Shown here: positions 57,622 through 64,000 of the stretch, piece by piece
Numbering within the stretch: the first letter of the stretch is position 1
Layout: the number at the start of each line of letters is the position of its first letter
NCBI RefSeq assembly: GCF_000689395.1
Contig: NZ_HG966617.1
Span: 1,239,274-1,303,273, forward strand
Direction: 5' to 3'
Length of the DNA: 64,000 nt
DNA from: Candidatus Phaeomarinobacter ectocarpi
GTDB lineage: Bacteria > Pseudomonadota > Alphaproteobacteria > CGMCC-115125
Made by a program: the position numbers and the translations under genes
The notes under the pieces: model-generated
Seen by the model: the letters and a program-made list of their open reading frames with translations, nothing else
What the model was told of the DNA's origin: nothing
The model's database searches: none

Positions 57622-58359
57622 ATGAAGGATTTTGGGCCGGAGACATTCGGCGAGTTGAACGCCGAGGGATATGACGTTTTTCATGATCCCGGCACGACCG
57701 AGATTTCCGTTGAGCGGATCGCCGAGGTGGCGCGCTCCGGCAGGATCCTGGAACTCGCAATAGGCACGGGGCGCATCGCGCTACCGCTGCTCAACAAGGG
57801 CTTTGAGGTTGCCGGCATCGAAGGCTCGCCACTCATGGTCGACAAGCTGCGTGAAAAGCCCGGCGGTGATCGGATTGATGTGGTGATCGGGGATTTCGCG
57901 GACGTAGAAATCGATGGCACCTACGATCATGTCTGCCTCGTCTTCAATACCCTTTTCAACCTGCCGTCTCAGGACGCACAGATCCGCTGCTTTATGAACA
58001 CCGCAAAACGGTTGAAGTCGGGCGGCACCTTCCTGGTCGAAACCTTTGTTCCCGACCTGAGTGCCTTCAAGGACCACCAGCGGGTCTCGACGCGCAAGCT
58101 CGGCCGGGGCTTCGTTGTCATCGAAGCCGGGGTTCACGACCCTGTGCGCCAGACATTCGAATTCCAGCGTATCCATTTTTCGGACGCAGGCACGCGGTTA
58201 GTGCCCTTGCCGATGCGCTACGCCTTCCCGCCGGAGATGGACCTGATGGCACAACTGGCGGGTCTGAAGTTGCGTGACCGCTGGGGTGGCTGGAACAAGG
58301 AACCATTCACGGCGGACAGCAGGATGCATGTCTCGGTCTATGAGAAACCGGCGGTCTAG
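57622..58359 (+). CDS. Class I SAM-dependent methyltransferase
   Basis: This 245-residue protein has the SAM-binding motif I LELAIGTGR (43-51), the acidic motif II region AGIEGSPLMVD and a Rossmann core. The substrate is unknown. The ATG at 57622 has AGGAGG 5 bases upstream; a GTG three bases earlier is too close. It converges on fba with a 9-base gap. Confidence 0.9.
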   Translation: MKDFGPETFGELNAEGYDVFHDPGTTEISVERIAEVARSGRILELAIGTGRIALPLLNKGFEVAGIEGSPLMVDKLREKPGGDRIDVVIGDFADVEIDGTYDHVCLVFNTLFNLPSQDAQIRCFMNTAKRLKSGGTFLVETFVPDLSAFKDHQRVSTRKLGRGFVVIEAGVHDPVRQTFEFQRIHFSDAGTRLVPLPMRYAFPPEMDLMAQLAGLKLRDRWGGWNKEPFTADSRMHVSVYEKPAV

Positions 58360-58368
58360 CGGCCAATT

Positions 58369-59427
58369 CTAGGCGGCAATGGACTTGCCGGTGGACTGCA
58401 GGTCCGCGAAGGCCTCGTCGAGGCGCTTGACCATGCTGACTTCAGCTTCACGCAGCCACATCCGCGGGTCGTACTGCTTCTTGTAAGGTGTGCCGTCGTC
58501 CGGATCGATCTGGTATTTGAAGGCGCGGGCATGGGCGTCCACATAGGCGCCGACCGCCTGTGACTGCGCAAACTGGGTGTCTGTGTCGATGTTCATCTTG
58601 AACACGCCATATTCCAGCGCTTCCGCGATCTTGGATTTTTCTGAGCCCGAGCCGCCGTGGAATACCAGGTCCAGCGGGTTGTCGCCGGTCTGGTAGCGTT
58701 CCTTCACCAGCGCCTGAGAGTTCTTCAGGATTTCCGGGCGAAGCTGCACATTGCCCGGCTTGTAGACGCCATGGACGTTGCCGAACGAGGCCGCCAGCGA
58801 ATAGTGCCCGATGGGCGACAGGATATTGTGCGCGTAGAGCACGTCTTCGGGCTGGGTGTAGAGCTTGTCGTTGTCGATCTCGTCCGAGCCGACGCCGTCT
58901 TCCTCACCACCGGTCACGCCGAGTTCGATTTCGATGCTCATATCCAGCGGCACCATGCGCTTGAGGATACGGGCGCTCTCGGAAATGTTTTCTTCGATGG
59001 GCTCTTCAGACAGATCGAGCATGTGTGAGGTGTAAAGCGGCTTGCCGGTTTCCTTGTAGAAGGCTTCGCCGTGGTCCAGCAGTTTCTCTACCCAGGGAAT
59101 GAGCTTTTTGTTGGCGTGGTCCGTGTGCAGCACGACACAGACGCCGTAGTGCTCTGCCAACATGTGGACATGCTTGGCCAACGCGACTGCACCAAGCACC
59201 TTGCCTTCGTCCCCGTCCGGAAACCCTTTGCCGGCATAGAATTGCGCGCCGCCATTTGAAGCCTGAATGATGACGTCCGACTTGTTCTTCGCTGCTGCTT
59301 CCAGCACCGCGTTTGCGGTATTTGAATTCACGACATTGACGGCGGGGAGCGCGTACTTGCCGTCTTTGCAGGCTTTGAGGAGCGTTTTGTAGTCTTCGCC
59401 GCTGACGACGCCGGGCTTCACAGACAT
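58369..59427 (-). CDS. fba: Fructose-bisphosphate aldolase, class II
   Basis: This zinc-dependent aldolase interconverts fructose 1,6-bisphosphate with triose phosphates. The 352-residue E. coli FbaA-like protein has VVLHTDHAN (catalytic Asp103, zinc ligand His104), a second zinc site in SFGNVHGVYKPG, and FHGGSGSEKSKI. It lies in the accessory stretch, near tpiA and eno only loosely. Confidence 0.95.
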   Translation of the reverse strand: MSVKPGVVSGEDYKTLLKACKDGKYALPAVNVVNSNTANAVLEAAAKNKSDVIIQASNGGAQFYAGKGFPDGDEGKVLGAVALAKHVHMLAEHYGVCVVLHTDHANKKLIPWVEKLLDHGEAFYKETGKPLYTSHMLDLSEEPIEENISESARILKRMVPLDMSIEIELGVTGGEEDGVGSDEIDNDKLYTQPEDVLYAHNILSPIGHYSLAASFGNVHGVYKPGNVQLRPEILKNSQALVKERYQTGDNPLDLVFHGGSGSEKSKIAEALEYGVFKMNIDTDTQFAQSQAVGAYVDAHARAFKYQIDPDDGTPYKKQYDPRMWLREAEVSMVKRLDEAFADLQSTGKSIAA

Positions 59428-59539
59428 CTGGAATATCTACCTATGTTCTGGGTGTTGAATGCGTGTTGGCCGCTTTGATACTGGCTTCCGGGAGAGTCTG
59501 CAATGACTCTAAAGTGTCACCGAGCGAACCGGGAAACGG

Positions 59540-60184
59540 TCAAGTGAGGGGAAGGTCCACGGACCTGAAGGCCGTGCGGGCGCGTAACACCCCAAACCAG
59601 CTTTCAATATGTTCATGGCGCTTGTGATTCACTGGCAGTTTGTACCAGCGCGCGACAGTCAGCCCGACGGGAATATCGGCCATGGAGAAGCGCTTTCCGG
59701 CCACAAACGGGGAGACATCAAGCTGTGAATTCAAAACCGAAAGCTTGAATTCCACTTTCTCTGTCGACTTGGCAATCATCTCATCCGTGACATCTGGGGA
59801 TTTACGGATCAATCCGTGGAAGATCGGCCGCATTTCAGGCCAGAAATCTGTCGCCTGCCAGTCCATCCATTGTTCTTCCACCGCACGGACCCGCGCATCG
59901 CCGGGATAGTGCAGGCCCGTCCCACTGTCCGGGGCGTGTGTCGCAAAAAGATATCGAATGATGGTGTTTGATTCCCAGATGGTGGTGTCGCCATCCTTGA
60001 TGACCGGCACCAACCGGTTGGGGTTGAGAGCTTCGTACTCCGGAGTGTCGGTGATGCCATGCGTGCCGCCGGCCTCAATACGCTCATAAGGGATATTCAG
60101 CTCTTCGAGCGTCCAGACCACCTTTTGGACATTGATTGAGTTGGTGCGGCCCCACAGGCGGATTTTTGCTTTTGAGGGTGACAT
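59540..60184 (-). CDS. Glutathione S-transferase family protein
   Basis: This 214-residue GST has a thioredoxin-like N-terminal domain with a possible catalytic Ser16 (TNSINVQKV), a cis-proline region NRLVPVIKDGD and ESNTIIRYL, then the helical domain. It is upstream of fba on the same strand with a 112-base gap. Substrate unknown. Confidence 0.87.
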   Translation of the reverse strand: MSPSKAKIRLWGRTNSINVQKVVWTLEELNIPYERIEAGGTHGITDTPEYEALNPNRLVPVIKDGDTTIWESNTIIRYLFATHAPDSGTGLHYPGDARVRAVEEQWMDWQATDFWPEMRPIFHGLIRKSPDVTDEMIAKSTEKVEFKLSVLNSQLDVSPFVAGKRFSMADIPVGLTVARWYKLPVNHKRHEHIESWFGVLRARTAFRSVDLPLT

Positions 60185-60279
60185 GGCGGATTCCAGAGCA
60201 GGATGTTAGCAATCATGCTTTGTGGCATATCTTGAAGCCCGCTGCCCAGCCACCAAAAGTGTCCGTCTGTGATCGCCGG

Positions 60280-61686
60280 TCAGAACGTCAGGCGCAGATT
60301 GGCAGAGCCGGTGAGGAATTTCGCATCATCGAACCTGATATGCGTCGGCATCAATCCGGTCCGCTCCGTCACAGCTGCGGTTTTGCTATGCTGGTAAGTG
60401 GCCGAAAAGCTGAGCGACATGTTGGTGTTGGGCTCCGTGAGTGTGACACCCGTTCCCAGTCGCCAGCCAAAGCTTGTGTCGTTTTCACTGAGCGAAACGC
60501 TTTGCGGGTTGAAGCCTGTAAAATTGAGGGTATCGCTTCCTTTGGCGTCGATGACGTCCACACTACCCAGTGCGGACAAATTCAGCGCTATCATTGGATG
60601 GATACTCTTTGAAAGATCCACCCCGAACAAAGGGCTGACAGTGTTGGTCTTGACGTGGGTGTCGTATCTGAACGTCCGTCCAAAACCGGGGATGTTGCCC
60701 GACTGATACTGTTCCAGCCGTGAGCGTGTAAAGGCGACACCAGCAAAAGGCCGGACTGTAAGCCCAAGGCATTCGCACGGCATATCGAGCCCGCCTTTGA
60801 CCCATGCCCCGTCCCACTCCAGGTGAGAAGACGACATGACATTCGTCACACGGTTCAAACCACCAAAACTATTGAGCGAAAAGCCGGACCTGTTGGCGCT
60901 GTTGGGATCGCCGGTGCCGACAATCAGCAAACGGTCGCCGGCGGGATCAAAATCCGGCAGCGTACTCTCGATGGATGCGCTGCTGCCAAAATATCCACCA
61001 GCTACAAAAGCATTCAGAAATTCAGACAACGCAAACATGTACGCAGCGCTGCCGCTTGCGCCATAGACTGTGCCGTCTTCATCCGGTTTCACGACATTGA
61101 GAGTGCGGGCACCAGCCAGGGTCTCCGTCCCCAACAGGCCGCCGACCTTGTAACTGACGCGCCCAAGTGTGACGCCAACATCAACGATAGCGAGGGACGG
61201 GCGCGGCGGCGTTTCACAGGTCTGCGGGAAGGGGCGCGTTTCTACCACTTGATCGATGATAGAGATATCCAAAGCAATATCACCCTGGGGGTCACTGCTA
61301 CGACTCCGTACATCGCCGTAATCGGGAACGGATACCTCCCGTTCAGCAGCGGCCTCAGATTCGTCTAACGGCCTTAGGTCCTTCCAAAACGGATCGTTAC
61401 TTCTCAGATAGCTACGTCTCAGCGGCTCCCGAACGTTCTCGTAGGCATCTGCCAGAAGAACCTTCAGCTCGTCCGCCTTGGCCAAGGCCTGATCGTATGC
61501 GCCACGGTCACATGCGGCTATTGCCGAGTCTAGGTCAGCGATGATCCAGGAGATACGTCGGGCGGTCTCGGCGTTGGTACTTTGTATGTAAGTACCTGGA
61601 ATCTGAAAGGGTTCCTCGCTGGCAGCCTGGGCGGTGAACGCGATCAGGCTGACAAGAATGGCGGCTGATGAAACAGCATTGCGCAT
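60280..61686 (-). CDS. Outer-membrane beta-barrel protein of unknown family
   Basis: This 468-residue protein has a signal peptide (about 1-21, TAQAA). A helical segment (about 45-105), in which many residues are charged, is followed by a C-terminal beta-barrel rich in alternating hydrophobic strands that ends in LRLTF, the C-terminal Phe typical of BAM substrates. I do not recognise a family. A GGGGGAG site precedes the ATG. The LuxR gene lies just upstream on the same strand. Confidence 0.75.
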   Translation of the reverse strand: MRNAVSSAAILVSLIAFTAQAASEEPFQIPGTYIQSTNAETARRISWIIADLDSAIAACDRGAYDQALAKADELKVLLADAYENVREPLRRSYLRSNDPFWKDLRPLDESEAAAEREVSVPDYGDVRSRSSDPQGDIALDISIIDQVVETRPFPQTCETPPRPSLAIVDVGVTLGRVSYKVGGLLGTETLAGARTLNVVKPDEDGTVYGASGSAAYMFALSEFLNAFVAGGYFGSSASIESTLPDFDPAGDRLLIVGTGDPNSANRSGFSLNSFGGLNRVTNVMSSSHLEWDGAWVKGGLDMPCECLGLTVRPFAGVAFTRSRLEQYQSGNIPGFGRTFRYDTHVKTNTVSPLFGVDLSKSIHPMIALNLSALGSVDVIDAKGSDTLNFTGFNPQSVSLSENDTSFGWRLGTGVTLTEPNTNMSLSFSATYQHSKTAAVTERTGLMPTHIRFDDAKFLTGSANLRLTF

Positions 61687-61722
61687 GGGAACTCCCCCGG
61701 GTAACGCGTGCGAAAATACGCG

Positions 61723-61732
61723 CTAACGTTAG
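61723..61732. promoter_or_regulatory. Palindrome in the promoter region of the outer-membrane protein gene
   Basis: CTAACGTTAG is a perfect 10-base palindrome, 37 bases upstream of the gene start and beside a -10-like TATTTT on the minus strand. It could be an operator for the LuxR-type regulator encoded just upstream; this is inference. Confidence 0.35.
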
Positions 61733-61752
61733 GTCCGGTGCAACCTGCCGGT

Positions 61753-61772
61753 CCCCATCCGTATGGATGGGG
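61753..61772. repeat. Perfect 8-bp stem-loop between luxR-type gene and the barrel gene
   Basis: CCCCATCC and GGATGGGG flank a GTAT loop 21 bases after the LuxR-type stop codon. No T-run follows on either strand. It may be a weak terminator, or a second operator. Confidence 0.4.
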
Positions 61773-61792
61773 CGATGGCATATTCGGGCGTT

Positions 61793-64000
<2,208 letters not shown>

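Overview
The window reads as a chromosomal core segment of an alphaproteobacterium, probably Hyphomicrobiales-like or Parvibaculum-like. The evidence is gene content and order: proS-lolCE-lolD-dnaE, then rpsB-tsf-pyrH-frr-uppS-cdsA-dxr-rseP-bamA-skp-lpxD-fabZ-lpxA-lpxI-lpxB with gltA, then gltX, comEC, lexA, moaC, trpCDG, trpE-ppiD, tpiA, secG, pyrG, kdsA and eno. Other alphaproteobacterial marks are LpxI in place of LpxH, direct-repeat GAAC-N7-GAAC SOS boxes, a TTAA-N7-TTAA CtrA-type box, a short bacterial ProS and one LolC/E-type permease. Coding density is high. I saw no rRNA, tRNA, insertion sequence, phage gene or CRISPR array.

Layout. 0.1-3.9 kb: a secreted protein with possible Cys/His peptidase features, a GST, and an alpha/beta hydrolase with a small membrane protein. 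4.0-11.2 kb: proS, lolCE, lolD, an unlisted 32-residue membrane ORF under an apparent SOS promoter, and dnaE. 11.2-13.4 kb: an orphan molybdopterin oxidoreductase on the other strand. 13.8-29.0 kb: one long plus-strand run for translation, UMP kinase, isoprenoid and phospholipid synthesis, outer-membrane assembly and lipid A. 29.0-32.0 kb: gltA and gltX (minus). 32.3-36.6 kb: comEC, a small coiled-coil ORF, lexA, moaC and a GNAT. 36.6-44 kb: trpCDG, a CtrA-box-preceded polysaccharide-deacetylase-like gene and ppiD-trpE. 44.2-48.1 kb: tpiA, secG, pyrG, kdsA.

48.1-63.0 kb is an accessory block that separates kdsA from eno, which are usually close in related genomes. It holds a possible structured RNA, an acyltransferase, the preQ0/preQ1 set queC-queE-queD-queF (QueD lacks the usual catalytic cysteine), a barrel protein with a tiny N-terminal domain, two GSTs, a gamma-carbonic-anhydrase-like protein, TetR/thioesterase genes, an ArsR-DUF899 pair with two matching operators, a methyltransferase, class II aldolase, and a LuxR regulator beside an outer-membrane protein. 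The window ends inside eno.

The most interesting item is the 32-codon ORF at 7543-7641. It has a strong ribosome binding site and a perfect SOS box between its predicted -35 and -10, the same architecture as the lexA promoter at 35557-35585. It is a candidate SOS-induced small membrane protein, analogous to the Caulobacter division inhibitor SidA.
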